The notes under the pieces are model-generated. The model was given only the letters and a program-made list of their open reading frames with translations. It was not told where the DNA came from and made no database searches. From an uncultured Clostridia bacterium (lineage in GTDB: Bacteria; Bacillota; Clostridia; Oscillospirales; JAAYOS01), in NCBI GenBank assembly GCA_947585215.1, contig CANPWY010000004.1:1-40778 (forward strand): 40,778 nucleotides of DNA, in the 5' to 3' direction. This document shows, piece after piece, positions 1-10,257 of the stretch (positions within the stretch are counted from its first letter, which is position 1; every line of letters begins with the position of its first letter). The translations under genes were made by a program, and so were the position numbers.

Positions 1-849
1 GCGTCCGGCGCGGACAGGTACGACCTCATCGGCGCAGGCGACCAGGGGATGATGTTCGGCTGCGCCACGCGCGAGACGCCCGAGCTGATGCCCGCCCCGA
101 TAGCCTATGCGCACAAGCTCTCCCGCCGCCTCACCGAGGCGCGCAAGACCGGCGCGCTCGACTTCCTCCGTCCGGACGGAAAGACTCAGGTGACGGTCGA
201 ATACGGCGAGGGACGCACCGTAAAGCGCATAGAGGCGATAGTCGTCTCGAGCCAGCATTCGGCGGATGTGTCACTGGAGACGCTCCGCGACGGGATAGAG
301 GCGGAAGTGATACGCAAGGTCATCCCCGCGGAGCTCATCGACGCGAACACCAAGATATACATCAATCCCACCGGGCGCTTTGTCGTGGGCGGCCCGCACG
401 GCGACTCCGGCCTCACCGGACGGAAGCTCATTGCAGATACCTACGGCGGGTACGGACGTCACGGCGGCGGCTCGTTCAGCGGCAAGGACCCGACGAAGGT
501 GGACCGCAGTGCGTCCTACATGGCGCGCTACGTCGCAAAGAACATCGTCGCGGCGGGGCTTGCCGACCGCTGCGAGCTCGAGATAGCCTACGCGATAGGC
601 GTCGCGCACCCGCTTTCGGTGAGCGTCGAGACATTCGGCACCGGCGCGCTGCCGGACGACCGCCTCGCGGCGCTCGTCCGTGAGAAGTTCGACCTCCGCC
701 CGGCGGCGATAATCGACACGCTCGACCTCCGCCGGCCGATATATTCCGCCACCGCCGCCTACGGTCACTTCGGCCGCACCGACGTCGACCTCCCGTGGGA
801 GCACACCGACATGGCGGAGGCGCTGAAGGACGCGGCGGGCGTGCGCTGA
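1..849 (+). CDS. metK: S-adenosylmethionine synthase, 5'-truncated by window edge
   Basis: Frame 1 is open from base 1 ([40 protein letters not shown]...); MetK motifs [12 protein letters not shown]-like, [21 protein letters not shown] and [19 protein letters not shown]. Confidence 0.97.
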   Translation, partial: ASGADRYDLIGAGDQGMMFGCATRETPELMPAPIAYAHKLSRRLTEARKTGALDFLRPDGKTQVTVEYGEGRTVKRIEAIVVSSQHSADVSLETLRDGIEAEVIRKVIPAELIDANTKIYINPTGRFVVGGPHGDSGLTGRKLIADTYGGYGRHGGGSFSGKDPTKVDRSASYMARYVAKNIVAAGLADRCELEIAYAIGVAHPLSVSVETFGTGALPDDRLAALVREKFDLRPAAIIDTLDLRRPIYSATAAYGHFGRTDVDLPWEHTDMAEALKDAAGVR

Positions 850-872
850 ACAAAGCGCCGATACAGTCTGTG

Positions 873-914
873 ACGAAGAGCAGAGCCGTTTCGGCTCTGT
901 TCTTCGTTTATTTT
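873..914 (+). terminator. Rho-independent terminator after metK
   Basis: Stem acgaagagcagagccg (873-888) / cggctctgttcttcgt (892-907) with one wobble, followed by ttattttg. Confidence 0.8.
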
Positions 915-919
915 GCCGT

Positions 920-948
920 TTGACTGTACGGCTCGGAAGTGATACAAT
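920..948 (+). promoter_or_regulatory. Sigma-70-type promoter for the methyltransferase gene
   Basis: TTGACT (920-925), 17-nt spacer, TACAAT (943-948). Confidence 0.7.
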
Positions 949-980
949 GTTTTCAAACTGGGAAATTGGGGGTAAACGGT

Positions 981-1844
981 ATGTGGACCGCGCCGGACTG
1001 GACAGACTACGAGCTGCTTGACTGCGGCGCGGGGGAGCGCCTCGAGAGATGGGGCGACGTGTACCTCGTCCGCCCCGACCCCCAGGCGATATGGCAGCCG
1101 GCGGGGCGCGACCCCCATTGGAAGCACCCGGACGGCCGGTACATCCGCTCGAGCTCGGGCGGAGGACGGTGGGAGCGGAACGGTGTTCCCGAGCGCTGGC
1201 AGATAAAGTGGCGCTCGCTCGTCTTCAACATCAAGCCGATGAACTTCAAGCACACCGGCGTATTCCCCGAGCAGGCGGCTAACTGGGACTTCTGCGCGAA
1301 GAAGATTCGTTCGGCGGGGCGCGAGGTGAGCGTCCTCAACCTCTTCGGCTACACCGGGGCGGCGACGCTCGCGTGTGCCGAGGCCGGCGCGCGCGTCTGC
1401 CACGTGGACGCGGCGAAGGGCATGGTCTCATGGGGACGCGAGAACGCCGAGGCGAGCGGACTTTCCTCAAGGCCGATACGCTGGATAGTGGACGACTGCA
1501 TGAAGTTCGTGCTCCGCGAACAGCGGCGCGGGAACCGCTACGACGCTGTTCTTATGGACCCGCCCTCCTACGGGCGCGGCCCGGGCGGCGAGGTTTGGCA
1601 CATTGAGGACACTCTGTGCGAACTCATCGACGAGTGCGTGAAGATACTTTCGGCAAAACCGCTCTTTTTCATCATCAACTCATATACCACAGGGCTCGCG
1701 CCCGGGGTGCTCAGCTACATCCTTTCGGATAAGCTTATGCCGCGCTTCGGCGGCAGGGTGGAGTGCGAGGAGCTGGGGCTTCTCTCGACCTCGACCGGGC
1801 TGCCGCTCCCGTGCGGAGCGGCGGGACGCTGGCAGAGCGAGTGA
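981..1844 (+). CDS. class I SAM-dependent (rRNA) methyltransferase, RlmI/RlmK-like
   Basis: VLNLFGYTGAATLACAEAGA SAM-binding motif and DPPSYGRG catalytic motif; start placed at ATG 981 rather than ORF start 939. Confidence 0.85.
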   Translation: MWTAPDWTDYELLDCGAGERLERWGDVYLVRPDPQAIWQPAGRDPHWKHPDGRYIRSSSGGGRWERNGVPERWQIKWRSLVFNIKPMNFKHTGVFPEQAANWDFCAKKIRSAGREVSVLNLFGYTGAATLACAEAGARVCHVDAAKGMVSWGRENAEASGLSSRPIRWIVDDCMKFVLREQRRGNRYDAVLMDPPSYGRGPGGEVWHIEDTLCELIDECVKILSAKPLFFIINSYTTGLAPGVLSYILSDKLMPRFGGRVECEELGLLSTSTGLPLPCGAAGRWQSE

Positions 1845-1889
1845 CGGGACGCGCAGACAGTACGGATAATATTCAGGATTGGAGACACT

Positions 1890-2732
1890 ATGGACGACGC
1901 TGTTCTCCGTGCGGAGAAGCTGACATTTGAATACGATACGGACGACGGGGAGCTGGAGGTTTTCCGCGACCTCGACATCACGGTAAGGCGCGGCGAGGTC
2001 GTCGCCGTGCTCGGCCACAACGGATGCGGAAAGTCGACGCTTGCAAAGCATTTCAACGCGATACTTCTGCCCACCGGCGGCAAGGTGTACGTCATGGGCA
2101 TGGACACCGCGTCCGACGACCTTCTGCTCGACATACGGCGCACGGTCGGGATGGTTTTTCAGAACCCGGATAACCAGATAGTCGCCGCCGTCGTGGAGGA
2201 GGACGTCGCATTTGCGCCGGAAAACCTCGGCGTGCCGCAGGCGGAGATAGTCGAGCGGGTCGACTCGGCGCTCGAGACGGTCGGCATGACCGAGTACCGC
2301 AATCACGCGCCGCACCGCCTCTCCGGCGGGCAGAAGCAGAGGATAGCCATAGCGGGAGTGCTTGCGATGCGCCCGGAGTGCATAGTCCTCGACGAGCCGA
2401 CGGCGATGCTCGACCCGGTGGGGCGCGCGGAGGTCATGAAGACGATACTCGAGCTCAACCGTCGGGACGGAACAACGATAGTGCTCATCACCCACCACAT
2501 GGACGAGGCGGCGCAGTGCAGCCGCGTCGTCGTGATGGAGGACGGGAGCTTCATAGCGGACGGGACGCCGGAGGAGGTCTTCACGCAGGTGGAGCTCCTG
2601 CGCGGCGTGGGCCTTGAGGTGCCGCAGACGGTGGAGCTGCTCTACGAGCTAAGAAAGCGCGGCTTCAACCTGCCGCTCGACGCGCTCGGGTGCGACGAGT
2701 GCGCGGCGGCGATAGCGGCCGTGATGCGCTGA
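1890..2732 (+). CDS. ecfA1: ECF transporter ATPase EcfA1
   Basis: Walker A GHNGCGKST, signature LSGGQKQR, Walker B CIVLDEPTAMLDP; adjacent EcfA2/EcfT. Confidence 0.92.
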   Translation: MDDAVLRAEKLTFEYDTDDGELEVFRDLDITVRRGEVVAVLGHNGCGKSTLAKHFNAILLPTGGKVYVMGMDTASDDLLLDIRRTVGMVFQNPDNQIVAAVVEEDVAFAPENLGVPQAEIVERVDSALETVGMTEYRNHAPHRLSGGQKQRIAIAGVLAMRPECIVLDEPTAMLDPVGRAEVMKTILELNRRDGTTIVLITHHMDEAAQCSRVVVMEDGSFIADGTPEEVFTQVELLRGVGLEVPQTVELLYELRKRGFNLPLDALGCDECAAAIAAVMR

Positions 2733-2773
2733 ATATTTCGATTGCAAAGGACCCGGAGAGGTCACGGAGGAAC

Positions 2774-3643
2774 ATGGCGGTAATTCGAGCGGAAAATCTT
2801 ACATACGTATACGGCGCGGGCACTCCGTTCGAGCGGAAGGCGCTCGACGGCGTGAGCTTCGAGATAGAGCGCGGCGAGTTCGTCGGGCTCATAGGTCACA
2901 CCGGCTCGGGCAAGAGCACGCTCATCCAGCACCTTAACGGCCTTCTGAGGCCGACGGAGGGGCGGGTGTTCGTTGACGACCGGGACATCTGGGAGGACGA
3001 GAAGAGCATCCGCGAGGTGCGCTTCAAGGTAGGCCTCGTGTTCCAGTACCCCGAGTACCAGCTCTTCGAGGAGACGGTGGAGAAGGACATAGCCTTCGGC
3101 CCGAAGAACATGGGCCTCTCCGACGAAGAGATCGCGGAGCGGGTGCGCGAAGCGGCGCGGTTTGTCGGAATAGACGAGGAGTCGCTTTCAAAGTCGCCGT
3201 TCGAGCTCTCGGGCGGACAGAAGCGCCGCGTAGCGATAGCGGGCGTGATAGCCATGCGCCCGGAGGTGCTCATCCTCGATGAGCCGACGGCGGGTCTTGA
3301 CCCGCGCGGTCGGCGCGAGATACTCGGAAGGATAGACGACTATCACCGCGAGAGCGGCGCCGCCGTCATAATAGTCACTCACAGCATGGAGGAGGCGGCG
3401 CGCTACGCGTCGCGGATAATAGTCCTCGACGATAACGGAATAAACTGCACCGGCACGCCCGCCGAGGTGTTCGCGAGGGCGGACGAGCTCGAGCGCATCG
3501 GGCTTGACGTGCCGATGGTGACAAAGGTGTTCCGGGAGCTGAAGCGCCTCGGCGTCGCGGTGAACCCGGCGGTCTACACCGTCGAGGACGGCGTGCGGGA
3601 GCTCCTGCGTGTGAAGGGAGGGAACGTCCGTGGCAATGCTTAA
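2774..3643 (+). CDS. ecfA2: ECF transporter ATPase EcfA2
   Basis: GHTGSGKST, LSGGQKRR, LILDEPTAGLDP; start placed at ATG 2774 (MAVIRAENLTYVYG). Confidence 0.92.
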   Translation: MAVIRAENLTYVYGAGTPFERKALDGVSFEIERGEFVGLIGHTGSGKSTLIQHLNGLLRPTEGRVFVDDRDIWEDEKSIREVRFKVGLVFQYPEYQLFEETVEKDIAFGPKNMGLSDEEIAERVREAARFVGIDEESLSKSPFELSGGQKRRVAIAGVIAMRPEVLILDEPTAGLDPRGRREILGRIDDYHRESGAAVIIVTHSMEEAARYASRIIVLDDNGINCTGTPAEVFARADELERIGLDVPMVTKVFRELKRLGVAVNPAVYTVEDGVRELLRVKGGNVRGNA

Positions 3644-4460
3644 GGATATAACCCTCGGACAGTATTTCCCGGGGAACACTCCGCTTCACCGGATGGACCC
3701 CAGGATGAAGATACTCCTCACGATAGCGTACATCGTTGTGCTGTTCGTCGCGGACGGGCTCGTGAGCTATCTTGCGATAATTGCGTTTCTCTGCACGGCG
3801 ATAGCCATATCGCATATAACGCCGAAGATGATACTCCGGGGGATGAAGACGCTCATCTTCATCATTGCCCTCACCGGAATACTGAATATGTTCTACACCA
3901 AGGGGGAGGGAAAGCCCCTCCTGAGCTTCTGGAACGTCGCGATATACAAGGAGGGCATCGTGACGGCGGTGTTCATGATAGTCCGGATAATCCTGCTCAT
4001 CTCCGGCACGTTCATGCTGACCTACACCACGTCCCCGCTCCAGCTCACCGACGGCATCGAGAGCCTGCTGAAGCCGCTCGAGAAGATACACGTCCCGGCG
4101 CACGAGCTCGCGATGATGATGTCGATAGCCCTCCGCTTTATCCCCACGCTCATTGAGGAGGCGGACAAGATAATGTCCGCGCAGAAGGCGCGCGGGGCGG
4201 ACTTCGAGAGCGGCGGACTTCTCCGCCGCGCGAAGGCGCTCATCCCGCTGCTCGTGCCGCTATTTATAAGCGCGTTCCGGCGGGCGGACGAGCTCGCCGT
4301 CGCGATGGAGTGCCGCTGTTACCACGGCGGCGAGGGACGGACGCGGATGCGCTCGCTGAAGTTCGGCACGGTTGACCTGTGGGCGCTCCTCACCGTAGCG
4401 GCGCTCGCGGCGGCGGTCATACTGCTGAAGATATTCCCGGTGGAAGTGTTCGGGATATGA
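3630..4460 (+). CDS. ecfT: ECF transporter transmembrane component EcfT
   Basis: Polytopic protein with ALRFIPTLIEEADKIMSAQKARGAD coupling motif; 14-nt overlap with ecfA2. Confidence 0.92.
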   Translation: MAMLKDITLGQYFPGNTPLHRMDPRMKILLTIAYIVVLFVADGLVSYLAIIAFLCTAIAISHITPKMILRGMKTLIFIIALTGILNMFYTKGEGKPLLSFWNVAIYKEGIVTAVFMIVRIILLISGTFMLTYTTSPLQLTDGIESLLKPLEKIHVPAHELAMMMSIALRFIPTLIEEADKIMSAQKARGADFESGGLLRRAKALIPLLVPLFISAFRRADELAVAMECRCYHGGEGRTRMRSLKFGTVDLWALLTVAALAAAVILLKIFPVEVFGI

Positions 4461-5230
4461 CGCCGCTCGGTACGGAACGCGGAAGGCGGAATATCGCCAT
4501 GCGGCTTGCCTACGACGGTACGGCCTACCACGGCTGGCAGGCGCAGAAGAGCGACGTCACCGTATCCGAGACGCTCGAGAGAGCGCTCGAGGGGGCGGTG
4601 GGTCACCCCGTCCGCGTCACCGGGTGCGGTAGGACGGACGCGGGCGTACACGCCCGAACCTACGTCGCAAACTTCCGCACGGAGAGCGGGATACCGGCGG
4701 CGCGTCTGCCGTATGCGGTGAACACTCGGCTTCCGCGCGACATAGCCGTCTACTCCGCAACAGACGTCGGGGAGGACTTCCACGCAACATTCTCGGCACT
4801 TGCAAAGGAGTACACCTACGTCATAAGCCCCTCGCGCATACACGACCCGTTCCTTGCCGACCGCGCGTACTTCTACCCGAGAACGCCGGACGTCGCGCGG
4901 ATGCGCGCGGCGGCGGAGATACTCGTGGGCGAGCATGACTTCGCGGCGCTCCGCTCGGTCGGCTCGAACGTAAAGACGACGGTGAGGACGATGCACGAGC
5001 TCGAGGTACGCGAGGAGGGCGGCGCGGTGCTGATACGCATGAAGGCGAACGGCTTCCTCTACAATATGGCGCGCGCGATATCCGGCACACTGCTGTATGT
5101 GTCGGAGGGGAAGCTCTCACCGGAGGATATACCGGCACTGCTAGAAGCGGGCGAGCGCACGGCCGCGGGGCCGACGCTTCCGGCCTGCGGCCTGTATATG
5201 ACCGGCGTGTGGTACAGGGAAAACGTCTGA
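4457..5230 (+). CDS. truA: tRNA pseudouridine(38-40) synthase TruA
   Basis: RLAYDGTAYHGWQAQ, GCGRTDAGVHA, NGFLYNMAR motifs; ATGA overlap with ecfT. Confidence 0.95.
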   Translation: MTPLGTERGRRNIAMRLAYDGTAYHGWQAQKSDVTVSETLERALEGAVGHPVRVTGCGRTDAGVHARTYVANFRTESGIPAARLPYAVNTRLPRDIAVYSATDVGEDFHATFSALAKEYTYVISPSRIHDPFLADRAYFYPRTPDVARMRAAAEILVGEHDFAALRSVGSNVKTTVRTMHELEVREEGGAVLIRMKANGFLYNMARAISGTLLYVSEGKLSPEDIPALLEAGERTAAGPTLPACGLYMTGVWYRENV

Positions 5231-5248
5231 ATCTTAGGTCGGTGAGGA

Positions 5249-6433
5249 ATGAAAATGGCAAAGGACAGAGAAAATCCGGCGGCGGAGGAAAAACCGAAGC
5301 GGAAAATCGACCCGCTCGGGCTTATACTGCGGTGCCTGCTCGTGATAGCGGCGGGTCTTTTTGTCACGCTTGCCGTGGTCAGCTGGCCGAGCATCCGCGA
5401 AAACGGCTTCTACGCCACCTTCTTCGGCGCGGAGGAGGAGCAGGGAACGCTTGAGCGCGCGGAGGAGATAGAGTTCGTCGCGAACACCCGCAACGTGTTC
5501 TGTGCCTATCGCGAGGGCGCGGCGATACTCGGGCCGAGCGGACTGCAGGTCGTCCGGCCGGACGGCTCTACCGAAATTGACGAGGCAAAGAGCTTCACAA
5601 ACCCCGTTCTCCGCTGTGACGGAAATTGGCTCCTCGCCTACGACGCGGGCGGGACGGGCATGATCCTCGTCGAGGACGGCAAGGTGAAGGCAAACGACTC
5701 CGCGCCGGGCGACCTCATATTCGCGGAGGTCAACGGCAGCGGATGGCGGCTGATGATACAGCAGAGCGCGAACTGGCGCGCCGTCGCCACCGTCATTGAT
5801 GAGGACGGCAGGACGGTGTACGAGCTCTCGAGCGCGGAGCGCTATCTGATAGGGGGAGACGTCTCGCCGGACGGCACGCGAACCGCGCTCGCGGGCGTGC
5901 GCCAGCTCGATGCGCAGATACTCTCCTCGGTCTACATATTCGAGCACTCCAGCGCGGAGGCGGAGCCGATGGCGTTCTGGGAGGATCCGAACGGCATGGT
6001 GCTCTCCGCCGAGTTCCTTGACGACGAAACGATACTCGTCCTCACGGACGAGGCGGCGGTTTTCGTGGACGGAGACACCGGCGCGGAAAACGCGCGCTAT
6101 GAGTTCGGCGCGTACAACCTTACGTCCTACGGCGTGGGGAACGGATTCGTGTCGCTCGCGCTCACAGGTGCTTCGGGGCTCAGCTGCCGCGTGGTGACGC
6201 TCGATTTCCATGGCACGGAGCTCGCTTCTCGGGTGACGGGAGGCGTTGAGGACATGGACGCCGAGGGCGCCGATTTTGGAATTTTGACAAACGACGGGTT
6301 TGTGGTGTATAATAGTAATTTAGAGAGCGCGGCGCAGGGCCCGTGTCCCGCCGGGAGCAGGAAGCTGCTTGTGGCGCGGGGCGGCACGGTCTACGTCATA
6401 ACCTCGGGCGCGGCCTCCGTCTATCAGTATTGA
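5249..6433 (+). CDS. DUF5711-like membrane-anchored protein of unknown function
   Basis: N-terminal TM helix (LGLILRCLLVIAAGLFVTLAVV) and repetitive beta-rich extracytoplasmic region; resemblance to DUF5711 is from memory. Confidence 0.65.
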   Translation: MKMAKDRENPAAEEKPKRKIDPLGLILRCLLVIAAGLFVTLAVVSWPSIRENGFYATFFGAEEEQGTLERAEEIEFVANTRNVFCAYREGAAILGPSGLQVVRPDGSTEIDEAKSFTNPVLRCDGNWLLAYDAGGTGMILVEDGKVKANDSAPGDLIFAEVNGSGWRLMIQQSANWRAVATVIDEDGRTVYELSSAERYLIGGDVSPDGTRTALAGVRQLDAQILSSVYIFEHSSAEAEPMAFWEDPNGMVLSAEFLDDETILVLTDEAAVFVDGDTGAENARYEFGAYNLTSYGVGNGFVSLALTGASGLSCRVVTLDFHGTELASRVTGGVEDMDAEGADFGILTNDGFVVYNSNLESAAQGPCPAGSRKLLVARGGTVYVITSGAASVYQY

Positions 6434-6475
6434 CGCGGGCGGCCGGAGGACTTTCAAGGAGACTCGGAGATACGG

Positions 6476-7147
6476 ATGAACGCTTTTCAGAACATAATTC
6501 TTGACCTCGTGATAGCCGCCGCACTTATTTTCGCGACGGTGCGCGGAGCGAAGCGCGGGTTCGTGCTGATGCTCGCGTCTATTCTGAAGGTCATCATAGC
6601 GCTCGTGGGCTCTGTCATCATCACTCACATGCTTGCCCCGGTGGTCGCAAGCGCGGTACAGCCGGCTATAGAGGAGAGGATACTTCCTCCGCTCATGGAG
6701 ATAGCGGACGAGACCGGCAGGCTTGCGGACGCTTCGCTCGAAGCCGTGTCCGAAATAGACGTGTTCGGCGTCCGGCTCGGCGACTATCTCGATACAAGCG
6801 CCGAAGGGAGCGTAGGACAGGCGGGCGGCGAGCTTGCGGCGTCCGCCGCAAACAAGCTGAGCGCGGAGGTGGCGGACACGCTTGCGCGGTTTATAGTGAG
6901 CACGGTGTCCTTCTTCCTGCTGCTCATAGCGGTGATGCTTGTGGCGCACGCGCTCGACTTTGCGTTCCGTCTGCCGCTGCTCGGCGGGATAAATCATGCC
7001 TTGGGGCTTCTGCTCGGAGCCGCGAGCGGGCTTCTTGTCGTACTGCTCTTCGTGACCGTGGCGGAGATATTCGTCGCGCCGGAGGTCGCGGACAACACGG
7101 TGCTCTTCTCGTTTTTCCGCGACATTGATCCGTTCTCGCTCCGCTGA
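6476..7147 (+). CDS. CvpA family membrane protein
   Basis: Start NIILDLVIAAALIFATVRGAKRGFVLMLASILKVIIALVGS is typical of CvpA; multiple TM segments. Confidence 0.75.
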   Translation: MNAFQNIILDLVIAAALIFATVRGAKRGFVLMLASILKVIIALVGSVIITHMLAPVVASAVQPAIEERILPPLMEIADETGRLADASLEAVSEIDVFGVRLGDYLDTSAEGSVGQAGGELAASAANKLSAEVADTLARFIVSTVSFFLLLIAVMLVAHALDFAFRLPLLGGINHALGLLLGAASGLLVVLLFVTVAEIFVAPEVADNTVLFSFFRDIDPFSLR

Positions 7148-7243
7148 CGGAGCGTGCGAGCTCCCAAAGCCCTGCGGCTTCGGAAGGGCGTATAATTTCC
7201 GGGCGGACGCCTCGGGCGTCTCCCGATTTAAGGAGGATACTCT

Positions 7244-7783
7244 ATGAATGTGCCGAATGCGTTATCGCTGCTCCGAATAGCCATGGTTCCTGCGTTTGTG
7301 GGAGTATTCTTCTCCGGTCTGCCGAATGCGCACAGGTGGGCGGGACTTATCTTCCTGCTCGCGGCGTTCACGGATATGCTTGACGGACGGATAGCGCGGA
7401 AGTACAACAAGATAACGCGCCTCGGCAGAGTGCTCGACCCGCTCGCGGATAAGCTGATGACTGCGGCGGCGCTCGTCTGCATAATAATATCGAAGATGAT
7501 ACCGCTCTGGATATTCATAGTGTTTGCGATAAAGGAAATACTGATGGGCCTCGGCTCGGTGATACTTTACAAGTATATCGACGACGTGCCGCCCTCGAAC
7601 ATACTCGGAAAGGCGTCTACGGTGGTGTTCTTCACGTCCTGCCTTGTGATGATGCTTTTTGATGTGCCGCCGACGGCGGCGACGGTAGTCATGACCTGCG
7701 CGCTCGCGCTGACGCTCATAGCATTCGTCGGATACGCGCTCAACATGTTCCGCCTGCTTGCCGAAAAGAAGGCCGCGCACTGA
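7244..7783 (+). CDS. pgsA: CDP-diacylglycerol--glycerol-3-phosphate 3-phosphatidyltransferase
   Basis: CDP-alcohol phosphotransferase motif DMLDGRIARKYNKITRLGRVLDPLADKL; RBS taaggaggata before ATG. Confidence 0.93.
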   Translation: MNVPNALSLLRIAMVPAFVGVFFSGLPNAHRWAGLIFLLAAFTDMLDGRIARKYNKITRLGRVLDPLADKLMTAAALVCIIISKMIPLWIFIVFAIKEILMGLGSVILYKYIDDVPPSNILGKASTVVFFTSCLVMMLFDVPPTAATVVMTCALALTLIAFVGYALNMFRLLAEKKAAH

Positions 7784-7822
7784 AAATTTTTGACTTCTCA
7801 GCTGAAAGGAAATTACGGCAAA

Positions 7823-10186
7823 ATGCAAAATAACCCCATGATTTGCAGCAGATGCAAGAAAAATATAGCCACGATATTCGTCACGCGCGTCGAGAACGGC
7901 GAGCAGAAGAACGAGGGTCTCTGCCTGAAGTGCGCAAAGGAGCTCGGCATACGCCTGCCGGACGACGCGCTGAAGCAGATAGACCAGATGATAGAGCAGC
8001 TCGGCATCACGCCCGAGGAATTTGAACAGGCTCAGAGCGAGATGATGGGTATGCTCTCCGAACAGTCGCACGACCATGACGACGGTGACGGTGACAGCGG
8101 AGACGACGATAAGGACGAGGGGAGAACGGCGACCTTCCCGTTCCTCGACCGCCTCTTCGGCGCGAACGGCGGGGAGCCGCCAGCGCCGCAGCCCTTCCCC
8201 GGCGGAGACGGAAGCTCCGCGCGGAGCGAGAAGCGCTCAAAGCAGGACAGGAACCGCAAGTTCCTCGACTCCTACTGCATATCCCTCACCGGCAAGGCCG
8301 CCGAGGGAAAGCTTGACCGCGTAGTCGGCAGAGAGACCGAGATAGAGCGCGTCACGCAGATACTCAACCGCCGCCAGAAGAACAACCCGTGCCTCATCGG
8401 CGAGCCGGGCGTCGGCAAGACCGCCATAGCGGAGGGACTCGCGCAGCGCATTGTCGACGGAGACGTGCCGGACAAGCTGAAAAGCAAGGAGGTCTATCTC
8501 CTCGACCTCACGGCACTCGTCGCGGGAACGCAGTTCCGCGGACAGTTCGAGAGCCGCATGAAGGGTCTCATAGACGAGATAAAGCGCCTCGGGAACATCA
8601 TCCTGATGATAGACGAGGTACACAGCATCGTCGGCGCGGGGGACGCGGAGGGTTCGATGAACGCCGCGAACATCCTCAAGCCGGCGCTCTCGCGCGGCGA
8701 GATACAGGTCATCGGCGCAACGACGTTTGCCGAGTACCGCAAGCACATCGAGAAGGATACCGCGCTCGAGCGGCGCTTCCAGCCGGTCACGGTGAGCGAG
8801 CCGTCCGTGGATGAGACGGTGGAGATAATAAAGGGCATCGCCCACTATTACAGCGACTTCCACGGCGTGAAGATAAGCGACTACGTCGCGCGGGAGGCCG
8901 CCGTCCTCAGCGAGCGGTACATCACCGACCGCTACCTGCCGGACAAGGCGATAGACCTCATCGACGAGGCTTGCAGCGAAGTGAACCTCAAGAGCCCCGT
9001 CATAAACGAGCGCGACAGGCTCCGCCGCGAGCTTGACTCGATAGTTGACGAGCGCGTGAAGCTCGACGCCGCCACCGCAAGCGGCAAGACACCGGCGGAC
9101 GCGCAGGAGAGCTATCAGCGTCTTGCGATGCTTCGGAGCCGCGAGCTCCAGATAAACGCGCGGATAGCCGACCTTGAGCAGAACCTTCCGTCGCTCGGCG
9201 TGGAGGACCTCGCTCGGGTGATAGAACTGTGGACAAAGATACCCGCGTCCTCCATTCAGGAGGCGGAGTTCGAGAAGCTGAAGGATCTCGACAAGCGCCT
9301 CCGCTCTAGGATAGTCGGCCAGGACGAGGCGATCGACGCCGTCGCGCGCGCCATACGGCGCGGACGCGTCGGTATCTCCGCCAAGCGCAAGCCGGTGAGC
9401 TTCATATTCGTCGGACCCACCGGCGTCGGCAAGACCGAGCTTGTGAAGTGCCTCGCGCGCGACCTCTTCGACTCGCCGGAGAGCCTTATCCGCCTCGACA
9501 TGAGCGAGTTTATGGAAAAGCACTCAGTCAGCCGCATAGTCGGCGCGCCTCCGGGATACGTCGGCTATGACGAGGCGGGCCAGCTCACCGAGAAGATACG
9601 CCGCAAGCCCTACTCCGTCGTCCTGTTTGACGAGATAGAGAAGGCGCATCCCGACGTGCTGAACATCCTCCTGCAGATACTTGACGACGGACGGATAACC
9701 GACGCGCACGGCAAGGAAGTGAACTTCGAGAACACCGTCATAATCATGACCTCCAACGCCGGAAGCGACCGCAAGGGGAGCGGCTCGGTCGGCTTTGACC
9801 GAAGCTTCAACGAGCAGTCCCGCGAGCGCGCGATGAAGGCGCTCGGCGAGATAATGCGCCCCGAGTTCATCAACCGCGTCGACGAGGTCGTGGTATTCAA
9901 CCAGCTCTCCGAGGAGGACTTCTCGCGCATAGTCCGCATAATGCTCGGAGACCTCAGGGATTCGATGAAGGAGCGCGAGATGACGCTCGAGTGGAGCGCG
10001 GAGGTGGAGCAGTGGCTCGTGAAAAAGAGCTATTCGCTCACCTACGGCGCGCGCAATCTCCGCCGTCTCATACAGAAGGAGGTCGAGGACGCACTCGCGA
10101 CTGTACTCATCGACAACTACGACCGCAATGTCCGCGGCTTTAAGCTCGACGTCGCGGAGGACAAGATAACCGTAGAAATACAGTAA
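7823..10186 (+). CDS. ClpE/ClpC-type AAA+ Clp ATPase with N-terminal zinc finger
   Basis: N-terminal CSRCKKN...[11 protein letters not shown] zinc finger; Walker A motifs [10 protein letters not shown] and [13 protein letters not shown] tripeptide resembling a ClpP-binding loop; start placed at ATG 7823. Confidence 0.9.
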   Translation: MQNNPMICSRCKKNIATIFVTRVENGEQKNEGLCLKCAKELGIRLPDDALKQIDQMIEQLGITPEEFEQAQSEMMGMLSEQSHDHDDGDGDSGDDDKDEGRTATFPFLDRLFGANGGEPPAPQPFPGGDGSSARSEKRSKQDRNRKFLDSYCISLTGKAAEGKLDRVVGRETEIERVTQILNRRQKNNPCLIGEPGVGKTAIAEGLAQRIVDGDVPDKLKSKEVYLLDLTALVAGTQFRGQFESRMKGLIDEIKRLGNIILMIDEVHSIVGAGDAEGSMNAANILKPALSRGEIQVIGATTFAEYRKHIEKDTALERRFQPVTVSEPSVDETVEIIKGIAHYYSDFHGVKISDYVAREAAVLSERYITDRYLPDKAIDLIDEACSEVNLKSPVINERDRLRRELDSIVDERVKLDAATASGKTPADAQESYQRLAMLRSRELQINARIADLEQNLPSLGVEDLARVIELWTKIPASSIQEAEFEKLKDLDKRLRSRIVGQDEAIDAVARAIRRGRVGISAKRKPVSFIFVGPTGVGKTELVKCLARDLFDSPESLIRLDMSEFMEKHSVSRIVGAPPGYVGYDEAGQLTEKIRRKPYSVVLFDEIEKAHPDVLNILLQILDDGRITDAHGKEVNFENTVIIMTSNAGSDRKGSGSVGFDRSFNEQSRERAMKALGEIMRPEFINRVDEVVVFNQLSEEDFSRIVRIMLGDLRDSMKEREMTLEWSAEVEQWLVKKSYSLTYGARNLRRLIQKEVEDALATVLIDNYDRNVRGFKLDVAEDKITVEIQ

Positions 10187-10192
10187 ATAAGG

Positions 10193-10216
10193 AAACGTGC
10201 CCCTGCGGGCACGTTT
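10193..10216. terminator. Hairpin after clp-like gene, possible terminator
   Basis: aaacgtgccc-ctgc-gggcacgttt perfect stem; weak U-tract. Confidence 0.5.
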
Positions 10217-10257
10217 CTCGTAAACTCCGCCTTACGGCGGAATAAGGGGGTCTTGAG

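Noticed and set aside
1890-5230. ecfA1-ecfA2-ecfT-truA as a novel operon
   Set aside because: This order is a standard Firmicute arrangement; only the absence of flanking ribosomal genes differs, which is minor.
8237-9523. 428-aa minus-strand ORF opposite the ClpE-like gene
   Set aside because: Antisense to conserved AAA+ domain; no RBS or motif support.
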